Shown: positions 1 through 20,295 of the stretch, one piece after another
How the letters are laid out: every line of letters starts with the position of its first letter
How positions within the stretch are numbered: the first letter of the stretch is position 1
Origin: Streptomyces sp. R41
Lineage (GTDB): Bacteria > Actinomycetota > Actinomycetes > Streptomycetales > Streptomycetaceae
Assembly: GCF_041053055.1 (NCBI RefSeq)
Contig: NZ_CP163443.1
Location: forward strand, 7,919,001-7,983,000
DNA: 64,000 nucleotides
Direction: 5' to 3'
Translations under genes and position numbers: made by a program
Notes under the pieces: model-generated
Seen by the model: only the letters and a program-made list of their open reading frames with translations
The model's database searches: none
What the model was told of the DNA's origin: nothing

Positions 1-404
1 CGCTGATCGCCTACCTTCCCGGCTTCCGCTTCGAGCAGGGCGTCGGCGCCGCCCTCGGATTCTTCGTCCTCGTCGCGCTGTTCGGCCTCATGTGCACGTC
101 GATCGCGGTGGTCGCCGCCCTGTCCGCGCCCTATCCGCCGGTCATCATGCGCTGGGTGCAGATGCCGACGCTCGCCCTGACCATGATGTCGTCCGGCTAT
201 ATGCCGCTCGACGCGTTCCCGGACGCGGTGCGACCCGTGGTGGCAGCCAACCCGGTGTCCACGGCCGTCGAGGCGCTGGTCGGCCTCTCGCACGGCGGCC
301 CGCTGCTGGTCCCCGTACTGGCCACCCTCGCCTGGACCGTGGGCGTGAGCGTGCTGTGCGCGGTCGTCATGGTGCGCAAGTTCCGGAGCTTCGTGGCCGG
401 CTGA
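1..404 (+). CDS. ABC-2 type transporter permease, C-terminal part (left-truncated)
   Basis: The frame is open from base 3 to a TGA at 402-404, giving about 133 codons of the C-terminal half of a polytopic membrane protein; the start lies left of the window. At least two long hydrophobic segments are visible, plus the NPVSTAVEAL motif typical of the last extracellular loop of ABC-2 (DrrB-like) drug or lipid exporters, and a short basic tail ending FRSFVAG. Its ATPase partner is probably upstream, outside the window. Position immediately before the biosynthetic operon suggests product export or self-resistance, but that is inference from location only. Confidence 0.8.
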   Translation, partial: LIAYLPGFRFEQGVGAALGFFVLVALFGLMCTSIAVVAALSAPYPPVIMRWVQMPTLALTMMSSGYMPLDAFPDAVRPVVAANPVSTAVEALVGLSHGGPLLVPVLATLAWTVGVSVLCAVVMVRKFRSFVAG

Positions 405-426
405 GTCCGCCTCGCCCGCCCGTCAA

Positions 427-463
427 CTCCCTTGTGGAGCATCCCGTAGCTCCTTAGTGGAGC
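427..463. promoter_or_regulatory. Pair of inverted repeats upstream of the flavoprotein operon
   Basis: Two short palindromes, CTCC-CTTGT-GGAG (427-439) and GCTCC-TTAGT-GGAGC (449-463), have centres 23 bp apart. The right arms extend into a direct repeat (GTGGAGCATCCCGT at 434, GTGGAGCACCCCGT at 457), and a third GTGGAG lies at 478. They sit 38-75 bp before the start of the first monooxygenase gene. They could be a dimeric repressor operator; the bound protein is unknown. Confidence 0.35.
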
Positions 464-500
464 ACCCCGTGGCAACAGTGGAGAAATGAGGAACTGCGTC

Positions 501-1712
501 ATGCGTGAAACACCCCCCACAGGCATGCCCGGCGGACGGCGCGTGCTCATCGCCGGTTGCGGCATCACGGGCCCGGTGCTCGCGATGTTCCTCCGCCAGT
601 GCGGCTTCGAACCCGTACTGTACGAGTCCCGGCCCGAACCCGGCGACCACGCCGGCGCCTTCCTCAACCTCGGTCCCAACGGCAGGGCCGTCCTGGAGAC
701 CCTCGGCATCGCCGACGAGGTGCTCCGGTACGGCGCCGTGACCACCCGGCTGGTCTTCGCCAACCACCGCAACAAGACCATCGGCAGCAATCCGGAGCGC
801 ACCACCGTCATCAAACGCGGCCTGCTCAACAAGGGCCTGCGGGAAGCCGCCCAACAGGCTGGAATACCCGTGGAGTTCGGCAAGCGGGTGACCGGCGTGA
901 ACACCGAAGGACCGGACGGGGTGACCGTCCGCTTCACCGACGGCTCCACCGCCGAGGGCCGGCTGCTCATCGGCAGCGACGGCATCAACTCCGCCACCCG
1001 CGCCGCGGTGTTCTCCGAGGCCCCCCGCCCGAGGTTCACCCAGGGCATCGGCTCCGGCGGCTTCGCGCGGACCACCGCCCTGGGGCGACCGGACGGCGTC
1101 CTGCGGATGATGTTCGGACTGCGCGGCTTCTTCGGCCACCAGGTGCTGCCGGACGGCGAGGTCTACTGGTTCGAGAACCACACCGAGACCCGGGAACCCG
1201 CCCGTGGCTGGGCCGAGTCGATCACCGACGCACAGTGGCGCGACCAATTGCTGCAGCGCCACGTGGGCGACCACCAGGTCGTCGGCGAGATCCTCAAGGC
1301 CACCGACGGGCCGATCGGCCGCTGGCCGCTGTACGACCTCCCGTCCGTCCCCACCTGGCACCGCGGCAACGTCTGCCTGATCGGCGACGCGGCGCACGCC
1401 ATCTCGCCGCACATGGGCCAGGGCGCGGCACTCGGTCTGGAGGACGCCGTCGTCCTCGCCAAGTGCCTGCGCGACCTGCCCGAACCCCGGTCGGCCTTCG
1501 CGGCGTTCGAGCGCATACGCCGCGCTCGGGTGGAGGGGCTGATCCGCCAGGCGCGCCGCACCGGCGGCCACATGACTCCCGCGGGCCCCGTCGGCCGTGC
1601 GCTGCGCGACCTGATGCTGCCCTTCTTCCTCAGGCTCAGCCTCAAGAACGCCGAATCCGTCTACGGCTACCGCGTCGACTGGTCCTCCCCGGTCACCGCG
1701 GCGGCCCGGTGA
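501..1712 (+). CDS. Class A FAD-dependent monooxygenase (aromatic hydroxylase family)
   Basis: A 403-aa flavoprotein of the single-component aromatic hydroxylase family (salicylate hydroxylase, TetX, kynurenine 3-monooxygenase relatives). Seen: the N-terminal FAD Rossmann motif GCGITG, the IGSDGINSATR stretch of the DG motif, and the C-terminal GDAAHAISPHMGQGA that binds the FAD ribityl/pyrophosphate. The length fits the family. I chose ATG 501 because GAGGAA at 488-493 is well placed; ATG 486 has a Shine-Dalgarno sequence too close to it. The next gene starts 6 bp after its stop. Inference: with a tryptophan 2,3-dioxygenase and an aminotransferase in the same cluster, ring hydroxylation of kynurenine or a quinoline starter unit is attractive, but the substrate cannot be read from sequence. 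Confidence 0.85.
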   Translation: MRETPPTGMPGGRRVLIAGCGITGPVLAMFLRQCGFEPVLYESRPEPGDHAGAFLNLGPNGRAVLETLGIADEVLRYGAVTTRLVFANHRNKTIGSNPERTTVIKRGLLNKGLREAAQQAGIPVEFGKRVTGVNTEGPDGVTVRFTDGSTAEGRLLIGSDGINSATRAAVFSEAPRPRFTQGIGSGGFARTTALGRPDGVLRMMFGLRGFFGHQVLPDGEVYWFENHTETREPARGWAESITDAQWRDQLLQRHVGDHQVVGEILKATDGPIGRWPLYDLPSVPTWHRGNVCLIGDAAHAISPHMGQGAALGLEDAVVLAKCLRDLPEPRSAFAAFERIRRARVEGLIRQARRTGGHMTPAGPVGRALRDLMLPFFLRLSLKNAESVYGYRVDWSSPVTAAAR

Positions 1713-1718
1713 CCGGCC

Positions 1719-3149
1719 ATGGCACGCGTCCTGGTGATCGGGGCCGGACTCGCCGGCTCGGCCGTGGCGCTCTTCTGCGCCCGCCGTGGCCACGAGGTCA
1801 CCGTGCTGGACGGCGGCAGCCCGCCCCCGCCGGGTGCCACGCCCGATGAGGAGGTACGCGCCTGGTCCCGCAAGGAGGTGCCGCACGCCCGGCAGGGGCA
1901 CGCGTTCCTCGCCCTGTCCACGCGCGTCCTGCGCGAGGAGGCCCCCGACGTCCTGACCGCCTTCACCGCGCGCGGCGCCCTGGTCACCCCGCTGGAGCCG
2001 GGCTCCGAGGACGCCACCGTGCTCAGCCGCCGACTCGTCTACGAGGGTGTGGTGCGCCGGGCCGCGGAGGCCGAGGGGAGCGTCACGGTCTCAACCGGCG
2101 CCCGGGTGACGGAACTTGTGACGGACAAAGAGGCGAGCGATGTGCCCCGGGTGATCGGTGCGCGGACCGCGGACGGCACCGAGCACAGCGCGGACCTCGT
2201 CGTCGACGCCAGTGGCCGCCGCTCGCGGGTCGCCCACTGGCTGGCCGCGGCCGGACTGCCCGCGCCCCGGGAGACCGCGCAGCCGTGCGGCTTCTTCTAC
2301 CTGACCCGGCACTACGAACTCCGTCAGGGCCACGCCTTCCCGTCGACGACCGTTCCGATCGTCGCCGAGCTGGACTACGGAACCGCCCTGGTCTTTCCCG
2401 GGGACAACGACACCTTCCAGCTCTCCACGACCCTGGCCGTGGACGACCCGCTCAAGCACCGGCTGCGGGACCCGGACGCGTACGGCCGCTTCCTGGCGTC
2501 GGTGCCCCGCACGGCCGAGTGGACCGACCGCGGCATTCCGCTCGACGACCCGAGCCCCATGGGCCACATCGAGAACCGTCGCCGCACCCTGCGCGACGAC
2601 CTGGGGAGGCCGGTGGCCGCCGGACTGGTCCTGGTGGGCGACGCGGCCCTGCAGACCAACCCGACCTTCGGCCGCGGTGTCTCGCTCGCCCTCACCCACG
2701 CCCAGCACCTCGCCCGCACCGCCGAGGAGGCGGCCGCCGATCCGGCCGCGTACACGGCAGGGTTCGAGGAGTGGACCGACGGCCGGCTCGGGGTGTGGTT
2801 CGAGATCCAACTGGCCACCGACCGGGCCCGGTTCGCCCAGCTCAAGGCGGGGCTGCGGGGCGAGCACGCACCGCCCGCGGACGACCTGCCCAACCGTTTC
2901 GTACGGGCGATGGCCGTGCTCCGGGAGGACGACCCGGAGATCAGGACCGCGGCCCTGCGCCTCTACAACATGCTGATGACGCCCCAGGAACTGATGGCCG
3001 ACCGCACCGTGGCGCGGCGCATCCTCGCCTTTCTGCGTGAGCATCCCCTGCCCGAGGTACGCACCCCGGGTCCTGACCGGGCCACCTTCGAGGCCGTGGT
3101 CGCCGGAGATTCCGTCCGGGACCTGTCAGCTCCAACGGCACATCCGTAG
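1719..3149 (+). CDS. FAD-dependent oxidoreductase (epoxidase / halogenase-like fold)
   Basis: A 476-aa flavoprotein with N-terminal GAGLAGSAVA dinucleotide fold, a VVDASGRRSR strand after about residue 160 and GDAALQTNPTFGRG at about residue 310, the layout of geranylgeranyl reductase, LasC-type epoxidase and tryptophan-halogenase-like proteins. The halogenase WxWxIP signature is not seen, so halogenation is not supported. It starts 6 bp after the preceding monooxygenase and is surely co-transcribed with it. The role could be a second oxidation or a dehydrogenation (for instance thiazoline to thiazole, or quinoline hydroxylation); this is open. Confidence is high for an FAD oxidoreductase and low for the reaction. 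Confidence 0.8.
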   Translation: MARVLVIGAGLAGSAVALFCARRGHEVTVLDGGSPPPPGATPDEEVRAWSRKEVPHARQGHAFLALSTRVLREEAPDVLTAFTARGALVTPLEPGSEDATVLSRRLVYEGVVRRAAEAEGSVTVSTGARVTELVTDKEASDVPRVIGARTADGTEHSADLVVDASGRRSRVAHWLAAAGLPAPRETAQPCGFFYLTRHYELRQGHAFPSTTVPIVAELDYGTALVFPGDNDTFQLSTTLAVDDPLKHRLRDPDAYGRFLASVPRTAEWTDRGIPLDDPSPMGHIENRRRTLRDDLGRPVAAGLVLVGDAALQTNPTFGRGVSLALTHAQHLARTAEEAAADPAAYTAGFEEWTDGRLGVWFEIQLATDRARFAQLKAGLRGEHAPPADDLPNRFVRAMAVLREDDPEIRTAALRLYNMLMTPQELMADRTVARRILAFLREHPLPEVRTPGPDRATFEAVVAGDSVRDLSAPTAHP

Positions 3150-3157
3150 ACCGCGGT

Positions 3158-3163
3158 TAGCGT
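3158..3163 (+). promoter_or_regulatory. Possible -10 box before the hydrolase gene
   Basis: TAGCGT at 3158-3163 fits the actinomycete TANNNT -10 pattern. CTGTCA at 3123-3128 lies 29 nt upstream, a spacing also seen in other promoters of this cluster. It would give a leader of about 60 nt before GTG 3231. Weak call. Confidence 0.3.
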
Positions 3164-3230
3164 GAAATGCCGGGGCGGCAGCCCCCTCATCGCGCGAAGG
3201 CCCCATCGTCACCCGAAGAAGGACGGCAGC

Positions 3231-4064
3231 GTGGACATCGCATTGAAGACGGGCGTGACCCTGAGCTACGACATCTTCGGGGATCCGGAAGGCAGCCCGG
3301 TGATTCTGGTCCCCGGACAGCACCAGGCCAACCTCTTCAACCAGATGCAGGTCCCCTATCTGACCAAGCGCGGCCACCGGGTCATCACCTTCGACCACCG
3401 GGGCGTACCGCCGTCCGAGGAGACCCCGCCGCCGTACACGATGGAGGGCCTGGCCGAGGACGTCGCCGCGCTGATCGAGCAGCTGGGGGTGGGCCCCTGT
3501 GCCATCGTCGGCTACTCCCTGGGCGCCACGATCATTCTGGAACTCGCCGTCGAGCGGCCGGAGTTGCTCACCCGCGCCGTCCTGGTGGGCGTGCCGTGGA
3601 AGCCGAGCGCGCTGCACCGGGCGATCCGTGAGGACGCCCTGGAGCGGCTGCGGGCGGGTGTGGTGATGCCGCCCGTGATGGAGGGCATCTACCGGGCGAT
3701 GTATCTGTTCGGCCCGCGGGCGCTGAACCGGAACGCCTTCATCGAGCCCTACCTCGAAGGCCTGCGCGGGCTCGCCGCCGCCGGGGGCCACGGTGCCCTC
3801 GGCCACGCGGAGGCGTCTGCGGCGTACGACCCCGATCCCGCGCGGATCGCCGGGATCACCGTCCCGTGCCTGGTCGTGGGCATGGAGCACGACATCATGG
3901 CGCCCTATCCGATGGCCCGGGAACTGGCCAAGCTGATCCCCGGGGCCGAGTACCGGGAGATCAAGAACAGCGGTCACGCGGCCCTGCTGGAGAAGCCGAC
4001 CGAGGTGAACACGCTGCTTGCCGAATACCTCGGGGTGGAGGCGCAGGCGCCGACCGTGCGTTGA
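3231..4064 (+). CDS. Alpha/beta hydrolase
   Basis: A 277-aa alpha/beta-hydrolase-fold enzyme. The nucleophile elbow GYSLGA (GxSxG), an acid in GMEHDIMAPY and a C-terminal NSGHAAL histidine give a complete Ser-Asp-His triad, and an oxyanion-side strand LVPGQHQ is present. GTG 3231 is chosen because AAGGA lies 8 nt upstream and homologues start directly at the first beta strand; an in-frame GTG at 3162 would add 23 unconserved residues. It is the third gene of the left operon. In a tryptophan-dioxygenase cluster a hydrolase is needed to deformylate N-formylkynurenine, so this is the best formamidase candidate here; ester hydrolysis or proofreading are equally possible. Confidence 0.82.
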   Translation: MDIALKTGVTLSYDIFGDPEGSPVILVPGQHQANLFNQMQVPYLTKRGHRVITFDHRGVPPSEETPPPYTMEGLAEDVAALIEQLGVGPCAIVGYSLGATIILELAVERPELLTRAVLVGVPWKPSALHRAIREDALERLRAGVVMPPVMEGIYRAMYLFGPRALNRNAFIEPYLEGLRGLAAAGGHGALGHAEASAAYDPDPARIAGITVPCLVVGMEHDIMAPYPMARELAKLIPGAEYREIKNSGHAALLEKPTEVNTLLAEYLGVEAQAPTVR

Positions 4065-4102
4065 GAGCCTCGGTCTCCGAGAGCCCGAGGGCCTGACTGT
4101 CC

Positions 4103-4130
4103 GAGCCCCCGGCCAAGCGGCCGGGGGCTC
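4103..4130. terminator. Bidirectional hairpin between convergent genes
   Basis: Perfect 12-bp inverted repeat GAGCCCCCGGCC / GGCCGGGGGCTC with an AAGC loop, between the stop of the plus-strand hydrolase gene (4064) and that of the minus-strand methyltransferase gene (4233). Likely shared terminator. Confidence 0.75.
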
Positions 4131-4176
4131 AGCGCACCCGCAGGGAGGGGCCGGGCGCTTCAGCGCGCGCAGCCGC

Positions 4177-4256
4177 ACAGGCGGCGGGCCGTGGGTTTCA
4201 CCGCAGCCGATACAGGCGGCGGGCCGCCGGCCTCACCGCAACCGGTACAGGCGGTG
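4177..4256. repeat. 35-bp tandem repeat over the methyltransferase stop codon
   Basis: Units starting ACAGGCGG recur at 4177, 4212 and 4247 (period 35 bp, about 2.3 copies). The last copy encodes the C-terminal end of the minus-strand methyltransferase (RLYRLR), so the extra copies look like duplications of the gene's 3' end beyond its stop. Confidence 0.7.
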
Positions 4257-5342
4257 AAACGTATGCCGCACCGGCAGCACCTTGACCTGCCGGAACCCCG
4301 CCTCGGCCGCGTACGCCCGCACCGTCGCGGGCCGCATCACCGTGCCCGTGGCCGCCGACTCCTCCTCGGCCAGGCCGACGGGGAGGCAGTGCAGCAGGCT
4401 CACCGCGTACTGGAAGCGCTCGGTCTCCGGGGCCGGCGCGGTGAAGCGCTCGCCGACATTGGGCTCCATCAGCAGTACGGTGCCGTCCGGGGCCAGCAGC
4501 GAGCGGCAGGCCCGGAGCACCTCCACCGGGCGGGCCATGTCGTGCAGCGCGTCGAAGACGCACACCAGGTCGTAGCGGCCCGCCAGGTCCGGATCGGCCG
4601 CGTCCCGCACCTCGAACTCCACCCGGTCCGCGACCCCGGCCTCCGCCGCGTTGTGCCGCGCGTCCGCCACCGACCGCTCGTCCAGGTCGAGGCCGTGCAC
4701 CCGGGCCCGCGGATAGGCCTGGGCCAGCGCGATCGACGACCAGCCCGATCCGCAGGCGACGTCGGCGATCCGGCCGCCCGCGCCGCCGAGCGCGGCATGC
4801 ACGTCCGGCAGCGTCGCCGCGATCCAGCCGGCCAGCTGGTGCCGGAAGACCGGCTTGTTCAAACCGGCCTGCCCGCCCCGGAGTTCGGCGCCGTACTCGG
4901 CGTACGGAATGCCCTGCCCGGTGCGGAACGCGTCGGCGACCCGGGGGAGCACCGATGCCATCCCGCCGATCGGCAGGAGGACGAGCGGGGCGATGGAGAA
5001 GGGGCTGTCCAGGTCGGTGAGGGCCTCGGCATGCCCGGAGGGCAGTGTGAAGACCCGCCGCTGCGGGTTCTCCTCGGACTGATCTGTCGTCAGAATGCCT
5101 GCCGCCGCCTGCTGTTCCAGCCACTCGCGGGCGTATCGCCGGTCGATGCCTGCCCGCAGCGCGAACTCACCCGCGGTCGCGGGCGCCTTGGCGAGCTCCA
5201 CGTACAGGCCGAGGCGGATGCCCAGATACGCGGTCATCAGCTCCGCCGCGCCGAGGCCGGCCAGGAACAGCCGTACCGACAGTGCCTGCGCGGAACCCGC
5301 CGCGTCCGTCGCACGGTTTGCTTCCGTTGCTCCCGTGGTCAT
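4233..5342 (-). CDS. SAM-dependent methyltransferase with N-terminal dimerisation/winged-helix domain
   Basis: A 369-aa class I methyltransferase. Residues about 20-110 are a helical, winged-helix-like region (ELAKAPATAGEFALRAGI, then WLEQQAAAGIL) as in O-methyltransferases of the hydroxyindole-OMT type. SAM motif I is IADVACGSGW near residue 185, followed by an acidic motif II (LDLDERS) and VFDALHDM. ATG 5342 begins MTTGATEA and lies 5 bp after the stop of the upstream di-iron gene, so the two form a minus-strand operon. Probably methylates the aryl starter or the finished product; O- versus N-methylation cannot be decided. The 3' end lies in a 35-bp tandem repeat. Confidence 0.85.
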   Translation of the reverse strand: MTTGATEANRATDAAGSAQALSVRLFLAGLGAAELMTAYLGIRLGLYVELAKAPATAGEFALRAGIDRRYAREWLEQQAAAGILTTDQSEENPQRRVFTLPSGHAEALTDLDSPFSIAPLVLLPIGGMASVLPRVADAFRTGQGIPYAEYGAELRGGQAGLNKPVFRHQLAGWIAATLPDVHAALGGAGGRIADVACGSGWSSIALAQAYPRARVHGLDLDERSVADARHNAAEAGVADRVEFEVRDAADPDLAGRYDLVCVFDALHDMARPVEVLRACRSLLAPDGTVLLMEPNVGERFTAPAPETERFQYAVSLLHCLPVGLAEEESAATGTVMRPATVRAYAAEAGFRQVKVLPVRHTFHRLYRLR

Positions 5343-5347
5343 CGGCC

Positions 5348-6337
5348 TCACACTCTCCCCAGTCGGTCGTCGCGCCGGGCCAGCCGGCGGGGCACCGAGC
5401 CGTAGCTCAGCAGATCGAGGTCCCGCAGCCCCTGCCGTACCCGGTCCGTCATCAGGCCGATGTGCACCAGCGCGGACACCACACGGGCGAACACCGTCTG
5501 CCGGTACAGCACCATCGCCGGATCCGCGGCGGCGTAGGCCACTCCCGCGTCCCGGTCGACGTCCAGCCGCTCCCAGACGTCGGAGAGCAGGAAACGCCTG
5601 CGCATCAACGAGGCCGCGTCCAGGACGAGTTCCTCCCGGTCGGCCAGTTCCGCGCTCGACAGCTCCCGGTAGACCTCCTCCAGGGAGACCACCCCGAAGG
5701 AGACGTGCCGGGCCTCGTCGCGGGCCACCAGCGTGGTGATCCGGCGGATCAGAGCGTCGTGAAAGGTGCTGCCGGCCAGCCGGAAGGCGGCCATCGCCAG
5801 CGCCTCCACCATGATCTGCATGCCCAGGGCCGTCACATCCCAGCGGGAGTCGCCCAGTATGTCCTCCAGCAGCTCCCGCAGATCCGCGTTGACGGGATAC
5901 GGATCGGGGACGTTCTCCCGCAGATAGCGCGCGAAGACCTCCACGTGCCGGGCCTCGTCGGTGGCCTGGCTCGCGGCGCACAGCTTGGCCTCGACGGTCG
6001 GCAGGGACTCCACCAGCCGGGCGGCCACCACCAGGGCGGCCTGTTCGCCGTGCAGGAACTGGCTGACCAGCCAGGCCTGCAGCTCCCAGCGGAAGGTGTC
6101 CCACATGGGGCGACCGCGCCCGGCCATCGGCGAGGCCTCGAACGAGGCGCGCGCGAAGTCGGTGCCGTCCGCGAGCGGCGCGCCGAACGGCACGGGAATC
6201 GACCAGTCGATGTCGGCGTCGGCGTCCCACTGTCCGTCGCGGGCCCGCCGGTTGAGGGACCCGAGCCGTGGCGCGCGGGGCGTGTAGTCCCACGACAGCC
6301 GGGTGTGCACCGTAGCCCGCAGATCGAGGTGCTGCAT
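5348..6337 (-). CDS. Ferritin-like di-iron oxygenase-type protein
   Basis: A 329-aa helical protein with a complete carboxylate-bridged di-iron ligand set: Glu in FLHGEQAA, Glu/His in the first DEARHVEVF, Glu in MVEALAMAAF and Glu/His in the second DEARHVSFG. This two-DEARH pattern belongs to the ferritin/ribonucleotide-reductase-like superfamily, which includes N-oxygenases (AurF, CmlI) and other small-molecule oxidases. ATG 6337 (MQHLDL) is chosen because TAGCCT sits exactly 7 nt upstream, a leaderless-promoter arrangement; a start at 6457 would overlap the divergent gene. It heads a minus-strand operon with the methyltransferase. It may N-oxidise or hydroxylate an aminoaryl or thiazolidine intermediate (inference). 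Confidence 0.8.
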   Translation of the reverse strand: MQHLDLRATVHTRLSWDYTPRAPRLGSLNRRARDGQWDADADIDWSIPVPFGAPLADGTDFARASFEASPMAGRGRPMWDTFRWELQAWLVSQFLHGEQAALVVAARLVESLPTVEAKLCAASQATDEARHVEVFARYLRENVPDPYPVNADLRELLEDILGDSRWDVTALGMQIMVEALAMAAFRLAGSTFHDALIRRITTLVARDEARHVSFGVVSLEEVYRELSSAELADREELVLDAASLMRRRFLLSDVWERLDVDRDAGVAYAAADPAMVLYRQTVFARVVSALVHIGLMTDRVRQGLRDLDLLSYGSVPRRLARRDDRLGRV

Positions 6338-6446
6338 GCGGGCGAGGCTAGCAACGGGAAACGGTCCGGGCCGTAATTCTTTCAATGCCGCCAAGTATCT
6401 TTCAGCGTCGGCGGGATGGGCGCGGGCCGCCGGTAGCTTGAGCGCC
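6338..6446. promoter_or_regulatory. Divergent leaderless-type promoters with repeated TGAAAGA element
   Basis: Minus promoter: TAGCCT (6350-6345) 7 nt before ATG 6337. Plus promoter: TAGCTT (6434-6439) 7 nt before GTG 6447. Between them TCTTTCA occurs at 6378-6384 and 6398-6404, exactly 20 bp (two helical turns) apart. TTGAAA on the minus strand (6385-6380) is 29 nt from the minus -10, and CTTTCA (6399-6404) is 29 nt from the plus -10. This looks like a control region for both core operons. Confidence 0.55.
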
Positions 6447-7742
6447 GTGGGCAGCATAGAAGAGCGAGAGATCGAGCCTTCCGTGGGGCAGCGGCTGCTG
6501 TGGTTCCTCGACCGTTATCGAGGGCACGACGGCGCGCTGAACTGCCCGATGATGTGCCGTATTCGCGGGCCGTTGGACATTGCCGTTCTGCGAGGCGCAC
6601 TGGATACCGTGATCGACCGCCATGAATCACTCCGCTCGGTATTCACGGGCGGCGGCCGGGGATTGCGGCAAGTCGTACGGGGATCGGAACCCGTTGACAT
6701 TCAGGTGTACGACCTGTCCCGGGAACCGGACCCGGAAGGCGCGCTGAACACCGCCGTCGCGACCGAACTCGCCACCCGTATCGACGCCTCGGGGGGCACG
6801 ATCCGCACCACGCTGTGGCGGGTCGCCCCGTCCGACCATGTCCTCTGCCTCAACATCCATCACCTGGTCACCGACTCCTGGTCCTGCGGCATCGTCTTCC
6901 AGGACCTGTGCGCCGTACTGGAGAGGTCGTCCGGCGCCACCACCGAACTTGCCGACCCGGGCTGGCAGTTCGGGGAGTTCGCCGACTGGCAGCGCCGGGC
7001 GCTGGACGGCGGCGAACTGCGCGGCCAGCAGGCGTACTGGCGCGACCGGCTCGCCGGCCTCACTCTGCCACCGCTGCCGACCCGCGAGGCACCCACCGAG
7101 CGGCGTACCGCGCTGGTGCGCACCGGACTCGACGCGGCGACCGTCAGCGGACTGCGCGAGGTCGCGCGCGGCGGCGGGAGCACCCTCTTCACGGCGCTGC
7201 TCACCCTGTACTACGCCGTGCTGCACCGCACCACGGGCCGCACCGACCTCGCGGTCGCCTCCCTGTACGCGAACCGGACGCGCCCGGAGGTCCGCAGGAC
7301 CGTCGGGTTCCTCGCCAACATGGTGGTGCTGCGCACCCGGATCGATCCACGCGCGGGCTTCCTCGACGCGGTGCGCGCCACGCACGAGACCGTGGTCGGC
7401 GGATTCCTGAACCAGGGAGTCCCCTACCAGCTGCTGCCGCTGCGCGAGGCGCAGAGCGCCGGCGGGCGTGCCGACGACATCGTCTTCCAGATGCTGGCGG
7501 AACCGGTCTACAGCACCACCGCGGGCGGCCTGGACCTGGAGGTTCTGGTGCCCGACGGAGTGGGCAGCAGATTCGAGCTCGAACTCGTCATGGTGCCCCA
7601 CGAAGAGGGATTCCACGTCCTGCTCTTCTACAACGAGGGGCGGCTCGACGAAAAGTTCGCCAGGGAATTCGCAGAACGCTATGTCGCGGCCGCCGAACTC
7701 GTCTCCAAGGATGCCGCCCTGTCCATCAGCCGTGTCTGTTGA
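6447..7742 (+). CDS. Stand-alone NRPS condensation domain
   Basis: A 431-aa free-standing condensation (C) domain. The core C1 region (SVGQRLLWFL), the intact catalytic motif HHLVTDSW (HHxxxD), GFLANMVVLRT and the QGVPYQLL end motif are all present. No A or PCP domain is attached. GTG 6447 is chosen from the leaderless -10 (TAGCTT) 7 nt upstream and because homology begins immediately. The NRPS gene follows after 17 bp. Pyochelin-type lines use only Cy domains, so an active C domain acting in trans is unusual: it could acylate an amine or hydroxyl of the starter, form an extra amide or ester, or take part in release. Confidence 0.85.
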   Translation: MGSIEEREIEPSVGQRLLWFLDRYRGHDGALNCPMMCRIRGPLDIAVLRGALDTVIDRHESLRSVFTGGGRGLRQVVRGSEPVDIQVYDLSREPDPEGALNTAVATELATRIDASGGTIRTTLWRVAPSDHVLCLNIHHLVTDSWSCGIVFQDLCAVLERSSGATTELADPGWQFGEFADWQRRALDGGELRGQQAYWRDRLAGLTLPPLPTREAPTERRTALVRTGLDAATVSGLREVARGGGSTLFTALLTLYYAVLHRTTGRTDLAVASLYANRTRPEVRRTVGFLANMVVLRTRIDPRAGFLDAVRATHETVVGGFLNQGVPYQLLPLREAQSAGGRADDIVFQMLAEPVYSTTAGGLDLEVLVPDGVGSRFELELVMVPHEEGFHVLLFYNEGRLDEKFAREFAERYVAAAELVSKDAALSISRVC

Positions 7743-7759
7743 GCACCGCGGGGAATTTC

Positions 7760-20291
<12,532 letters not shown>

Positions 20292-20295
<4 letters not shown>

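Noticed and set aside
1719..3149. Flavoprotein as a tryptophan halogenase
   Set aside because: The fold is related but the halogenase WxWxIP signature is not seen, so only a general FAD oxidoreductase call is made.
4198..5124. Alternative-frame minus-strand frame over the methyltransferase, ending in the same RLYRLR
   Set aside because: The shared ending is caused by the 35-bp tandem repeat; the rest has no methyltransferase motifs, whereas the other frame has a clean SAM motif.
6303..6446. N-terminal extension of the stand-alone condensation protein from an upstream in-frame start
   Set aside because: The extra 48 residues are Arg/Ala-rich, overlap the divergent gene and its promoter, and precede the leaderless -10; GTG 6447 is better.
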